Shown here: piece by piece, positions 8,074 through 16,203 of the stretch
Layout: every line of letters starts with the position of its first letter
Position numbering within the stretch: the stretch's first letter is position 1
Assembly: GCF_000011645.1 (NCBI RefSeq)
Contig: NC_006270.3
Location: 3,053,501-3,117,500, forward strand
DNA length: 64,000 bases
Direction of reading: 5' to 3'
Origin: Bacillus licheniformis DSM 13 = ATCC 14580
Lineage (GTDB): Bacteria; Bacillota; Bacilli; Bacillales; Bacillaceae
Notes under the pieces: generated by a model
What the model was told of the DNA's origin: nothing
Database searches by the model: none
What the model saw: only the letters and a program-made list of their open reading frames with translations
Program-made: the position numbers and the translations under genes

Positions 8074-9255
8074 TCATGCATCTGACTGAGCGGAGAGCTG
8101 CTTTTCCTTCCTGTTGTATAAAAACGCCGTTCCTATTGCAATCAGCAGCAATGCGAGCAGAACCGCGAGCAAAAGCTGCATACTAAAATAATCAACCAGC
8201 ATTCCGCCAAAAAGCGGTCCGATCATTCTTCCGCCGGTCGCCATACTGTTGACAAACCCTTGATAAAACCCTTCTTTCCCTCTCGGTGCGAGACGGTTTG
8301 CAATCGTCGGCACAGCCGGCCATACAAGCATTTCGCCAATGGTCAGCACAACCATCGCAGCAAGAAAAGCCGGAAACCGTTCAGCGCCAAACAAAATTCC
8401 GTATGCCATCATAAAAATGACAAATCCGATCACGATTTGGTTTTTCAGCGATTCGGCAAACCGTTTCACAAAAAAACCGATCAGCGGCTGACCGAAAACG
8501 ATGAGCGCCCCGTTCACTGTCCAAAGCACGCTGTACTGCCCAAGAGATATCCCCAGCTCCTGGGTATGTGAAGCGATGGTCGAGGACCATTGCGAATAAG
8601 CGATCCAGCCGAGCAGGTAGCCCGTACATATGACCAAAAGCGCAGAAAATTTCGATTTCCCGCTGACTGAATCGGCATGATCCAAAACAGATGACTGCAT
8701 GGCTTTTTCAGACCGGATGCGTTTAAATCCGAAAAACGCAATCATGAAGAAGACGGCGTACAGCATCGCATTCGCGAGAAAAACATACGTAAATGAAAAA
8801 GAAGCGACAATTCCGCCGAGCGCTGAGCCAACTGCCACACCTGCATTTTGGGCCACGTATACAGAGTTGAACGGCTTTCTGCCGCCTTCCGGCCAAACTG
8901 ATCCGGCCATTGCATAGCATGCCGGAAAAACGATCCCTGATCCAAAACCGGCCAACGTTAAGAAAAGAATGTACTGGAACCAATCGTGAAAAAAGACGAG
9001 GCCAGAAAGGCTCGCAAACGTGATCACAATTCCAAGAACAACCGTTTTAAATCCGCCGATTTTATCGAATAGATATCCCCCGAACAGGTTGCCCAGCACA
9101 TTTGCCCCTGAGTTCAGCATCAGCACAAATCCGGCCGCTGTCAGCGACTTTCCCAAATGCTGATGGATATAGATGGTATTCAGCGGCCATAAAAAAGATG
9201 CCCCCGTGACATTGATAAACATTCCGATGACCAAAAGCCATAATGTGCGCGGCAT
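8074..9255 (-). CDS. yttB: MFS transporter
   Basis: Major facilitator superfamily protein of 393 residues with about 12 transmembrane segments. The GGYLFDKIGG segment between helices 2 and 3 is a version of the MFS motif A (GxLaDrxGrk). Helices 4-5 carry glycine-rich antiporter-like sequence (GFGSGIVFPACYAMAGSVWP). It resembles drug/proton antiporters, and no substrate can be assigned. AGAAGGAAA precedes the ATG. Position supports yttB. A hairpin at 9344-9376 separates it from the lipoprotein gene upstream. Confidence 0.82.
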   Translation of the reverse strand: MPRTLWLLVIGMFINVTGASFLWPLNTIYIHQHLGKSLTAAGFVLMLNSGANVLGNLFGGYLFDKIGGFKTVVLGIVITFASLSGLVFFHDWFQYILFLTLAGFGSGIVFPACYAMAGSVWPEGGRKPFNSVYVAQNAGVAVGSALGGIVASFSFTYVFLANAMLYAVFFMIAFFGFKRIRSEKAMQSSVLDHADSVSGKSKFSALLVICTGYLLGWIAYSQWSSTIASHTQELGISLGQYSVLWTVNGALIVFGQPLIGFFVKRFAESLKNQIVIGFVIFMMAYGILFGAERFPAFLAAMVVLTIGEMLVWPAVPTIANRLAPRGKEGFYQGFVNSMATGGRMIGPLFGGMLVDYFSMQLLLAVLLALLLIAIGTAFLYNRKEKQLSAQSDA

Positions 9256-9343
9256 AGCGTTTCCTTCTTTCTCTTTATCATTCCCTCTAGATTCTATTCG
9301 TTTTGCCCATTTTTTTCAATTGACACGTTTTCGATTTTCAACA

Positions 9344-9376
9344 TAAAAACCCCCTTTTTAAAGGGGGAATTTTTTT
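9344..9376 (-). terminator. terminator of the MetQ-like gene
   Basis: CCCCCTTT/AAAGGGGG hairpin followed on the minus strand by TTTTTATG, directly after the lipoprotein stop codon. It has T-tracts on both strands. Confidence 0.8.
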
Positions 9377-10199
9377 ATGATTGCGTCATCCATTTCGGCT
9401 TTCCGAAACCGGCGAATTCCCGATCGATCGTCTCCTCGAAAGCTTTGGATTTTACCGCTTCTTTGAGATCTTTGGCGAATGGCTTGTCTTTGTTTTTTTC
9501 ATCCACTACCACTTGGTTGCGGTAGCGGTCGGGCATGTTCTCAAGCGCTAGGGCGTCCTGCAGCTTCATATTGGCGGAGAGAGCGAAATTTCCCGGGACG
9601 GCCGCGATATCCAGGTCATCGACAGCTCTTGGAAGATTGGCGGATTCAAGCTGTTTAAATGTCAGCTTTTTCGGATTTTCCGCAATGTCCTGCACAGAGG
9701 CTTTCAATGTGTCGACATCGCTTTTCAGCCGAATCAGCCCCTGATCCTGAAGGGTTAAAAATGCCCTGGCAGCATTGGCCGGATCGTTTGGAACAGCCAC
9801 TTCCGCTCCGCTTTTGACATCGTTCAAGTCGTTATATTTGGCAGAATAGAGCCCCATCGGAGCAGTCGGCACAGAAATGAGAGCCGCAAGATTTTTATTG
9901 TTTTCTTGATTGTATGATTTCATAAAAACCTCATGCTGAAACAAATTCGCGTCGAGCTCGCCTTCACTTAACGCAGTATTCGGCTGTACATAATCGGTGA
10001 ATTCGATCACCTCCACTTTGTAGCCTTTTTTCTCAAGCTCAGGTTGAATCGCTTTTTTGACCATATCGTAATACGGTCCTGCAGTGGCGCCTATTTTGAT
10101 CGTTTTGCCGTCGCTTGCGGCATTGTTTCCGCACGCGGCCAGAAGCGCCAGGCTCAAGGCCAGTCCCAGCGCAGAAGTCCATTTTAATAACTTTTTCAT
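9375..10199 (-). CDS. metQ: MetQ/NlpA-family substrate-binding lipoprotein
   Basis: Solute-binding protein of about 274 residues anchored outside the membrane. It has an N-terminal signal with lipobox LLAAC followed by the NlpA-family core (IKIGATAGPYYDMV; ELDANLFQHEVFM; AVPNDPANAARAF). Family members bind methionine or its derivatives for MetNI transporters, and the SAM riboswitch upstream supports such a role. No ATPase or permease gene is adjacent, so it must use a transporter encoded elsewhere or serve another purpose. Start 10199 follows GGAGGAG; a longer in-frame ATG overlaps this site. I do not recall this gene between yttB and yttA in B. subtilis. Confidence 0.85.
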   Translation of the reverse strand: MKKLLKWTSALGLALSLALLAACGNNAASDGKTIKIGATAGPYYDMVKKAIQPELEKKGYKVEVIEFTDYVQPNTALSEGELDANLFQHEVFMKSYNQENNKNLAALISVPTAPMGLYSAKYNDLNDVKSGAEVAVPNDPANAARAFLTLQDQGLIRLKSDVDTLKASVQDIAENPKKLTFKQLESANLPRAVDDLDIAAVPGNFALSANMKLQDALALENMPDRYRNQVVVDEKNKDKPFAKDLKEAVKSKAFEETIDREFAGFGKPKWMTQS

Positions 10200-10220
10200 G
10201 TTGATCTCCTCCTTCAAAAT

Positions 10221-10362
10221 AAAAAAACTCTTTCAGCCGCCTGAAAGAGTTGTTCAACTTATCTTTCAGAATGCGCCTGACATTCTGCTGGATTTAGCAC
10301 CTTGCACTGCTGCAGGTTGCTGAGATTTCACCGGGCCAGTCCCTCCATCTCTCTTTATAAGC
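10221..10362 (-). ncRNA. SAM-I (S-box) riboswitch upstream of metQ-like gene
   Basis: On the minus strand the leader has the S-box signature: P1 pairing CTTAT (10357-10361) with ATAAG (10258-10262), GAGAGATGGAGGGACTGGCCC, then GAAATCTCAGCAACC. A terminator follows at 10221-10251 (AACTCTTTCAG/CTGAAAGAGTT plus seven Ts). SAM binding should terminate transcription before the lipoprotein gene. Confidence 0.95.
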
Positions 10363-10494
10363 TGCATATTCGGTTTTTAAATGATTTCTTTATTTTACGT
10401 TTGAATATTTAGATTTGCAAGAAGTTTTTTCGGTATAAACATTTTTTTCTTTTTAAGCTAAAATATAGTTATCAATTAAGAAAGGAGACGAATC

Positions 10495-11175
10495 ATGGAA
10501 TCTATCATGCTGATCGGGTTTTTATCCTTCCTTTTTTCCATCTGCTATCTTGTATTTCATTTGATCAGAAGGATTTTTTCTCCAGGCAAAAGGTTTTCCA
10601 GGAAACTCTTTTATCCTTGTTTTGCCGGCGGACTTCTCCTCCTGATCATCTCTGCACCTTATTACGATGAGGAAACATATGCCGCCGATGAGAAAAAAAC
10701 GGAGAATCTGACAACCGAGCTTCAGGAACTGAAAACTGAACACAGCGCTTTGCAAAAGGAGCAAACCGCATTAAAGCAGCAGGTCAAACAGGCAAACAAA
10801 AAACTGAAGGCAGTCAAAGCGGAGAATGACACATTAAAAAAAGAAAACGAAAAACTGACAAAAGAAAAAGATTCGCTTACGAAAAAAACAAAATCGCTGA
10901 CAGAAAAACTGGCCAAGGCTGAAGAAAAAAGCGGCAGTGCCGAAACCTCTGTAAAAGAAAAGAGCGCCGCCGCTCAGGCCGAAGCGTCACACAGCACGCC
11001 CGCCGCCAAGAAAAGCAGCGCTGAAAGCAAACAGGAGTGCAAAATCAAAGGAAGCGTCAACCATATTTATCATACACCGGGCAGTACATATTATGACCGC
11101 ACGAAAAACGTCGCTCGCTGGTTCTGCACAGAACAGGAGGCGCGTGATGCGGGGTACAGACCGCCAAAACGTTAA
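10495..11175 (+). CDS. yttA: membrane-anchored coiled-coil protein with C-terminal sunset-type domain
   Basis: Protein of 226 residues. Two N-terminal hydrophobic segments (about 5-23 and 38-53) are followed by a lysine/glutamate-rich coiled coil (about 60-150) with heptad-like repeats, then a low-complexity Ser/Ala/Lys linker. The C-terminal module has KGSVNHIYHTPGSTYY, WFCTEQEARDAGY and conserved Cys/His residues. A similar small domain ends some secreted nucleases (sunset domain). No enzymatic motif is visible. Position next to ytrF fits B. subtilis yttA. AAAGGAG precedes the ATG. Confidence 0.65.
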   Translation: MESIMLIGFLSFLFSICYLVFHLIRRIFSPGKRFSRKLFYPCFAGGLLLLIISAPYYDEETYAADEKKTENLTTELQELKTEHSALQKEQTALKQQVKQANKKLKAVKAENDTLKKENEKLTKEKDSLTKKTKSLTEKLAKAEEKSGSAETSVKEKSAAAQAEASHSTPAAKKSSAESKQECKIKGSVNHIYHTPGSTYYDRTKNVARWFCTEQEARDAGYRPPKR

Positions 11176-11200
11176 AAAGCCGGCATACCGCCGGCTTTTT
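11174..11200. terminator. bidirectional terminator between yttA and ytrF
   Basis: AAAAAGCCGGC/GCCGGCTTTTT hairpin with a 5-nt loop between convergent genes. It can act on both strands. Confidence 0.92.
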
Positions 11201-11202
11201 TC

Positions 11203-12534
11203 CTAAAGCTCTCTTCTTAATGCTGTCAGCACGTTCGTTCTTGTCGCTTTAATGGCCGGATTCAGGCCGGAAAGAATGGCGACACCCGCACTGATCAATG
11301 TCGCGATGAGGACAAGACTGACCGGAATATGCGAGAAGGTGATACTGAGCTCTGCCGCACTCGCTTCTCCTTCTGAAACCGATGATAAAATGACAGGTAT
11401 AATCTTGTTCACTAAAAAGCTGACACCGTATGAAATGATAATACCTAAAACAGATCCTAAGATGCCGATATAGGCGCTTTCCAGCAGGAACATTTTTCGG
11501 ATCACATTCGGGCTTGCACCGATCGCTTTCATAATGCCGATTTCCTGCGTCCGCTCTGTAACCGCCATTGTCATCGTGTTGAAAATCCCGATCGCTGAAA
11601 TAAAGACGGCAATGACTCCGACAAAGATCAGACCGATTTTAAAAGCCATGAAAAAAAGATTGATGCTATCGAGCTTTTTCGTTATTGAATCGACGTAGTA
11701 GCCTTCATCCTCCAAATCTGTTGTCAGCTGTCCGACATGTTCAAAGTTATCCGCGTAAACCGAAAGCGTTTTTTCGATCATGCCGCTGTCTTTTTCCGAC
11801 TTCAGAAAGCCGGTGATGTCTTTTTGCATGCCGTTGCTGACATAGACTGTTGAATCGCTCGCCCATTCATACGAAGGTTTTTTTGTCACTCCGACAACTT
11901 TCAGATCATATGTTTTCGCTTCCCCTTCTTCTCCTGTTTTTTCATCCATTTTTGAGATCTTTAATTCAATCGTTTTGCCGAGAATATCTTCTTCGTATCC
12001 TTTCGGCTCTTTTGCTTCCTCAGCATTATTTTCCATCTGCTTTTCATAATCTGCGGCTTCCTTTTTCGTCCAGAGGTTCTTCCCGAAATGGTAGCCGACG
12101 ACAATTTCATTCGGTGTTTTCGCTACGCGGCCGCGATCGAGTTTGATATTGGCTTTTTGCTCAGCGGCCATGTCGGTAATTGTAATATTCGACATTTGAT
12201 TATTGGTCCTGTTGCCCAATTTTGCTTCAGCAGGTGCGAACACGTTTGTGCGCTCGATAATCGCGGACACATCTTTGCGGTTTTCAAATTCTTTCAGGTC
12301 TTTCTTTTGAACCTTTTGATCGCTTTGCCCTTCTTTTCCGACAACATTTATCTCGGTCACGATCTGCTCTTTCATCAGCTGTTCAGTCATTGATTTTTGC
12401 AGTCCGAATCCGACCGATGCGAGCACGATTAAAAACGCGCAGGCCACCGTTGTTGCGAGAATGGTCATGAATACACGCAGGCGGTTTTTCCTCATATTTC
12501 TTCTAATGAACTTCAACTGGTCCTTAAACTTCAA
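11203..12534 (-). CDS. ytrF: ABC transporter permease, MacB/FtsX type
   Basis: Permease of 443 residues with one N-terminal transmembrane helix (about 18-42), a large extracytoplasmic domain rich in charged residues (about 45-290), and three C-terminal helices forming the FtsX core. The motif TERTQEIGIMKAIGAS is typical of this family. Such proteins usually carry out mechanotransmission or export rather than uptake. It is the last gene of the ytr operon and overlaps ytrE by 11 nt. In B. subtilis the operon is induced by certain cell-wall antibiotics through YtrA. Confidence 0.9.
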   Translation of the reverse strand: MKFKDQLKFIRRNMRKNRLRVFMTILATTVACAFLIVLASVGFGLQKSMTEQLMKEQIVTEINVVGKEGQSDQKVQKKDLKEFENRKDVSAIIERTNVFAPAEAKLGNRTNNQMSNITITDMAAEQKANIKLDRGRVAKTPNEIVVGYHFGKNLWTKKEAADYEKQMENNAEEAKEPKGYEEDILGKTIELKISKMDEKTGEEGEAKTYDLKVVGVTKKPSYEWASDSTVYVSNGMQKDITGFLKSEKDSGMIEKTLSVYADNFEHVGQLTTDLEDEGYYVDSITKKLDSINLFFMAFKIGLIFVGVIAVFISAIGIFNTMTMAVTERTQEIGIMKAIGASPNVIRKMFLLESAYIGILGSVLGIIISYGVSFLVNKIIPVILSSVSEGEASAAELSITFSHIPVSLVLIATLISAGVAILSGLNPAIKATRTNVLTALRREL

Positions 12535-13222
12535 CAGTCTCTTCCCCTTTCTCTAACACGCCGTCAGATAAATGAAATTTCGTATTGGCGATCGATGCCA
12601 CCTCGTCATCGTGCGTGATGATGACAAATGTAATGCCGCGTTCCCTGTTCAGCTGCCGAATGAATTCAAGGATTTCCTGCTCTGTTTCGGAATCCAGGCT
12701 TCCGGTCGGCTCGTCGGCTAAAATGATTGAAGGATTCAAAATCAAAGCGCGGGCGATGCTGACGCGCTGCTGCTGTCCGCCTGAAAGCTCATTCGGATAG
12801 TGGCCGGCGTGGTTTTCAAGGCCGACGCGGTGGAACATCTCGTTGACGCGCTGCTTCCGCTCCGACGGATGAACACCTTTTAAAGTCAGGGGAAGTTCGA
12901 TATTTTCGAAAGTCGTCAAGCTCGGAATCAGCTGAAAACTTTGAAAGATGAAGCCGAAATGTTCAAGCCTGAATGCGGCCCATTCTTTCTCGCTGTACTT
13001 CGTGACATCCGTGCCGTCAATCATGATCTTCCCTTTTGTCGGGGCGATGTAGCCGGAAATCAAGTTCAGCAGTGTCGACTTTCCGGAGCCGCTCCGTCCG
13101 ACAATACAGGCGATTTCTCCTTTTTCAACGGTAAGCGAGACGTCCTTTAACACCTTAATTTCATTTTCCCTTCCCTTTTTGCCGACTTTAAACGAGTGGT
13201 GAATATGCTTTACACTGATCAT
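12524..13222 (-). CDS. ytrE: ABC transporter ATP-binding protein, MacB/LolD type
   Basis: ATPase of 232 residues with Walker A GRSGSGKST (about 42-50), Q-loop in FIFQSFQLIPSLT, signature LSGGQQQR, Walker B ILADEPTGSLD and switch histidine in ITHD. The sequence type pairs with MacB/FtsX permeases, here YtrF just downstream. AGGAG precedes the ATG. A 25-nt gap separates it from the upstream permease gene. Confidence 0.92.
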   Translation of the reverse strand: MISVKHIHHSFKVGKKGRENEIKVLKDVSLTVEKGEIACIVGRSGSGKSTLLNLISGYIAPTKGKIMIDGTDVTKYSEKEWAAFRLEHFGFIFQSFQLIPSLTTFENIELPLTLKGVHPSERKQRVNEMFHRVGLENHAGHYPNELSGGQQQRVSIARALILNPSIILADEPTGSLDSETEQEILEFIRQLNRERGITFVIITHDDEVASIANTKFHLSDGVLEKGEETVEV

Positions 13223-13247
13223 TTGTAAATCTCCTCTCCATTAATGA

Positions 13248-14225
13248 TTACAGCTGTTTTATTTTTTTGAAAATCAAGAAGTAACTGATTAAAAATCCGA
13301 CTGCCGAACCGATCAACATACCGAATATATAGCTGAACAGACTCGAAGCAGCGGCTGTGCCGAATCCCCAGATGCCGAATAAAATCACGAGAATCTGGAT
13401 CGGACGATCCATTTTTCTCCAAAGGAAAAAATGTCCGTTCCGTTCAAGCTGCTGTTTGATAAAGCAGAAATAGCCGATTATATAAAACAAGATCCCCATG
13501 GCGAGCGGAATAAGCGTAAAGGCCAGGCTGCCGTCTTGAATGCCGAAACTGTTGAGGTATATGATCGGCGTTATATAATCTAGTAGTTCTGTTTCACCAT
13601 AAAAGAAAGCAGGGTCATGCCCAAAGAAACCCAGGATGATTCGTAAGTTGGCCAGCGGAAGGCCGATCAGCAAATACGGCAGAATCGACGCTGAAAAAGC
13701 AACGATCATCTGGGCCAGCGGATTGCCGGTCATCGCGCCCGCCGCCATGACAAGCGAGTAGACCATAAAGCAGAAGATAACCGCCCCGATAAAATACTCA
13801 TGGAAAAAGACAACGTCAACGTTATACAAAATAATCAAAGCGTAAGATAACAAGTAAGATAATAGCTGGGCTGTTAAAAGAATTGAAATGCCGAAGAAAT
13901 ATTTAGTATTGAAAATGACGCCGCGCTTGTAAGGGAGGCCGAGTGTAAAGTCAAGCGTTCCTCTGCTCCGTTCAAACCCGATCTGGCTGATCGCAAGCGC
14001 GACTCCGCCAACCCAGAACATTCTCATGGCCCCGCTTACCCCATAATCTTTATATAAAACGCACTCTATATCGGGAAATTTTTTCTGTTCTGCAAGGCAT
14101 CCCTGGTACTGGAAATAATCATTCAAAATCGCAAGCGGTTCACTCAGCAACACCGCTGCAAAAACAACTAAAAAAATCCAGAAATGCTGTTTCCATTCTT
14201 TATATAAAAGTCCGCGGTCTACCAT
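13248..14225 (-). CDS. ytrC: ABC transporter permease of the ytr operon
   Basis: Membrane protein of 325 residues with about eight hydrophobic segments and the layout of ABC-2-type permeases. It lies directly after ytrB, overlapping it by 7 nt, with GGAGG before the ATG, so it is probably the partner of the YtrB ATPase. As I recall, B. subtilis has two similar genes here, ytrC and ytrD, whereas only one is present in this window. I call it ytrC from position; it could equally be the ytrD counterpart. Confidence 0.72.
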   Translation of the reverse strand: MVDRGLLYKEWKQHFWIFLVVFAAVLLSEPLAILNDYFQYQGCLAEQKKFPDIECVLYKDYGVSGAMRMFWVGGVALAISQIGFERSRGTLDFTLGLPYKRGVIFNTKYFFGISILLTAQLLSYLLSYALIILYNVDVVFFHEYFIGAVIFCFMVYSLVMAAGAMTGNPLAQMIVAFSASILPYLLIGLPLANLRIILGFFGHDPAFFYGETELLDYITPIIYLNSFGIQDGSLAFTLIPLAMGILFYIIGYFCFIKQQLERNGHFFLWRKMDRPIQILVILFGIWGFGTAAASSLFSYIFGMLIGSAVGFLISYFLIFKKIKQL

Positions 14226-15097
14226 CTTCGCTTACCTCCATACTTCGCGATGAATACTTCCTCAAGACTGACCGGAAGCTCGTTCCAAACTTTCGGAGAC
14301 AAACTTTTAAGAAATTGTTTGCTCACATTGTCTTCTTTCGGAACCAATACCGTATAAAAGACGCCGGTGTGGTCCAAAACAGGGATTTCCCTTTCCCTGA
14401 TTTTTAAATTGACATCTTCTTCAAATGCCATTTGAATTTTAATAAAATCGCCTTTCAGTTCATCAAGATCCATGATGTTCGACAATGTATTGTCTTCGAG
14501 AAAACCGATTCGGTTGCACATTCTTTCAATGTCCTCAAGCCGGTGAGATGTGATGAGAATCGTCGTGTTGTTTTCAGCCACTTCATCGACCATCAGCTGA
14601 AGAACGTCTTGTCTTGTGACGGCATCAATGCCGTCTGTCGGCTCATCAAGCAGGATGACCGCCGGCCGGATCGCAAATGACAGGATCAGCGACATTTGCT
14701 TTTTCAATCCTGTAGACAATTCCCTGTACTTTTTTGTTTCGGGAATATCGTATCGGTTCATTAATTCATTTGCATATGTAACATCAAAGTCCGGATAAAT
14801 GTTACGCAAAATATTGACGAGCTGTTTGTAATTGTATTTTTCGAAATAGGTGTTTTGAACGGGCATATAGACGATGTTGCGCTTGACGAGCGGATGATCC
14901 TTCACCTTGACGCTGCCGAAAAAGATATCTCCCTCATCAGGCAGCAGGATTTGCTGAATCAGGCGAAGAAGCGTCGTTTTTCCTGAGCCGTTTCTTCCGA
15001 GAAGTCCGAAAATCTCTCCTTCCTCCAGCTTAAAGGAGATGTCTTTAAGTATTTGTTTTCCGTCAATCGTTTTTGAAACAGATTTGAGCTCAATCAT
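14219..15097 (-). CDS. ytrB: ABC transporter ATP-binding protein
   Basis: ATPase of 292 residues: Walker A GRNGSGKTT (about 35-43), signature-like ELSTGLKKQMSL, Walker B ILLDEPTDGID and switch ITSHRLED. The degenerate STGLKKQ signature and C-terminal extension are typical of drug- or bacitracin-type exporters with ABC-2 permeases. It overlaps ytrA by 8 nt and the permease by 7 nt, indicating translational coupling in the ytr operon. Confidence 0.9.
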   Translation of the reverse strand: MIELKSVSKTIDGKQILKDISFKLEEGEIFGLLGRNGSGKTTLLRLIQQILLPDEGDIFFGSVKVKDHPLVKRNIVYMPVQNTYFEKYNYKQLVNILRNIYPDFDVTYANELMNRYDIPETKKYRELSTGLKKQMSLILSFAIRPAVILLDEPTDGIDAVTRQDVLQLMVDEVAENNTTILITSHRLEDIERMCNRIGFLEDNTLSNIMDLDELKGDFIKIQMAFEEDVNLKIREREIPVLDHTGVFYTVLVPKEDNVSKQFLKSLSPKVWNELPVSLEEVFIAKYGGKRRW

Positions 15098-15482
15098 TCA
15101 CTTCGCCTCCTCTCACTTCTTCGTCGATTTCCGCCATCCACTCCTGCAGCTTTTTGGTGTCGATCCCCGCGTAATGCGCATCGATGATCAGCTGCTTTAA
15201 CTGCTCTTTAATCATCGCAATCTTCCCTTCATCAAGCGTAACTTTCGCGTTTTCTGAAATATACGTTCCTCTTCCCCTCAACGTTTCAATAATCCCTTCC
15301 CGTTCAAGTTCTTTATAGGCTTTGCTGACCGTATTCGGGTTTGCAATGATAATGGTTGCAAGCTCTCTGACAGAAGGAAGTTTATCTCCAGGCTTGATTA
15401 TCCCTTTTAAGCACAGCTCTTTCATCTGCTGGATGATCTGCTCATAGATTGGGGTTGAGCTTCTCGGATCGATTTGAATCAT
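15090..15482 (-). CDS. ytrA: GntR-family repressor (YtrA subfamily)
   Basis: Regulator of 130 residues with an N-terminal GntR winged helix-turn-helix (PIYEQIIQQMKELCLKGIIKPGDKLPSVRELA ... NPNTVSKAYKELEREGIIETLRGRGTYI) and only a short helical dimerisation tail. That is the hallmark of the YtrA subfamily. In B. subtilis it represses its own operon. A matching operator lies upstream at 15683-15707. The gene is followed with overlap by ytrB. Confidence 0.93.
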   Translation of the reverse strand: MIQIDPRSSTPIYEQIIQQMKELCLKGIIKPGDKLPSVRELATIIIANPNTVSKAYKELEREGIIETLRGRGTYISENAKVTLDEGKIAMIKEQLKQLIIDAHYAGIDTKKLQEWMAEIDEEVRGGEVND

Positions 15483-15524
15483 CTATCTCCCTTCTTTCTC
15501 GTTCAATCTCAGCGTTATTCACTT

Positions 15525-15653
15525 TTAAAAAAACACATATCCCAAATTTTCTTGAATCATAAAGCCCAGCTTCGCAAGTACAAACAAGAACGAACAGGCA
15601 ATGATAAACGCCACGACAACCATTGGCGTTACTTTTTTATGTTTATCACTCAT
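15525..15653 (-). CDS. ytrG: small membrane protein, first gene of ytr operon
   Basis: A 42-residue protein with a short charged N-terminus (MSDKHKKV) and one long hydrophobic helix (TPMVVVAFIIACSFLFVLAK), so a single-span membrane peptide. AAAGGAG lies 9 nt before the ATG. It lies between the YtrA operator and ytrA, matching the small ytrG gene heading the B. subtilis operon. It probably accompanies the ABC transporter; its exact role is unknown. Confidence 0.75.
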   Translation of the reverse strand: MSDKHKKVTPMVVVAFIIACSFLFVLAKLGFMIQENLGYVFF

Positions 15654-15682
15654 GAGTATTGCTCCTTTACATGTGTGTGTTA

Positions 15683-15707
15683 ACTGTATTACTCGATGTA
15701 GTACACT
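15683..15707. promoter_or_regulatory. YtrA operator
   Basis: On the minus strand AGTGTA-N13-TACAGT, one mismatch from the AGTGTA-N13-TACACT operator I recall for B. subtilis YtrA. It lies just downstream of the -10 box of the ytr promoter, where a repressor would block initiation. Confidence 0.75.
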
Positions 15708-15711
15708 TAAT

Positions 15712-15740
15712 ACAATATAGACATCGTCCTTTTTTGTCAA
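15712..15740 (-). promoter_or_regulatory. ytr operon promoter
   Basis: Minus strand TTGACA-N17-TATTGT, ending a few bases before the YtrA operator and about 60 nt before ytrG. Sigma-A type. Confidence 0.72.
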
Positions 15741-15751
15741 TCGCTTTTTTC

Positions 15752-15782
15752 AAAAAAATGAACCCTTTCAAAAAGGGTTCAT
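15752..15782 (-). terminator. ytzC terminator
   Basis: Minus-strand hairpin ATGAACCCTTT/AAAGGGTTCAT followed by TTTTTTT. It overlaps the ytzC stop codon and shields the ytr promoter. Confidence 0.88.
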
Positions 15783-16051
15783 CTTTCATACGATCTCTGC
15801 AGAATCATATTGTTTTGAAGGGTTTGCAGCTGGAGCCTTTTGCGGTGAATTTCCTCCCTTTGCTGCTCATTGGCAAACAGCGAAAGCTTGTTTAATTCAT
15901 TGACCGCGTTTTCAAGCATCAGCTGCGCATCGCTGTACTCTGTCTCATTGTAATGTTCCTGCCTGCTTGCAGTTTCAAATTGAGATAAAGCATAATCATA
16001 AGCATCTTCGCTTCTTTGGATGTGCTCTCCGACGGATTGTCTTGTAGCCAA
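15779..16051 (-). CDS. ytzC: small helical protein, YtzC/DUF2524 type
   Basis: About 90 residues, highly charged and predicted all-helical (QRSEDAYDYALSQFETASRQ ... LMLENAVNELNKLSLF ... EEIHRKRLQLQTLQNNM), with no signal peptide or membrane segment. It resembles the Bacillus YtzC family, whose function is unknown. TTG at 16051 is chosen because AAGGAGGGG lies about 8 nt upstream; the longer in-frame reading starts outside any ribosome-binding site. Divergent from ytqA. Confidence 0.72.
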   Translation of the reverse strand: MATRQSVGEHIQRSEDAYDYALSQFETASRQEHYNETEYSDAQLMLENAVNELNKLSLFANEQQREEIHRKRLQLQTLQNNMILQRSYER

Positions 16052-16203
16052 AGTAAACCCCTCCTTAATGGAAAAATCCATCGTGATTAGTTTGGCCATC
16101 ACAGCTGTGATCATTGAAGAAAATAATTGGGAATCGGTTTGTTCTTATCGTGTTTATTTGCTACAATTTTAGGATGCGTGATACTAAAAGGAGGTCCTTT
16201 TGT

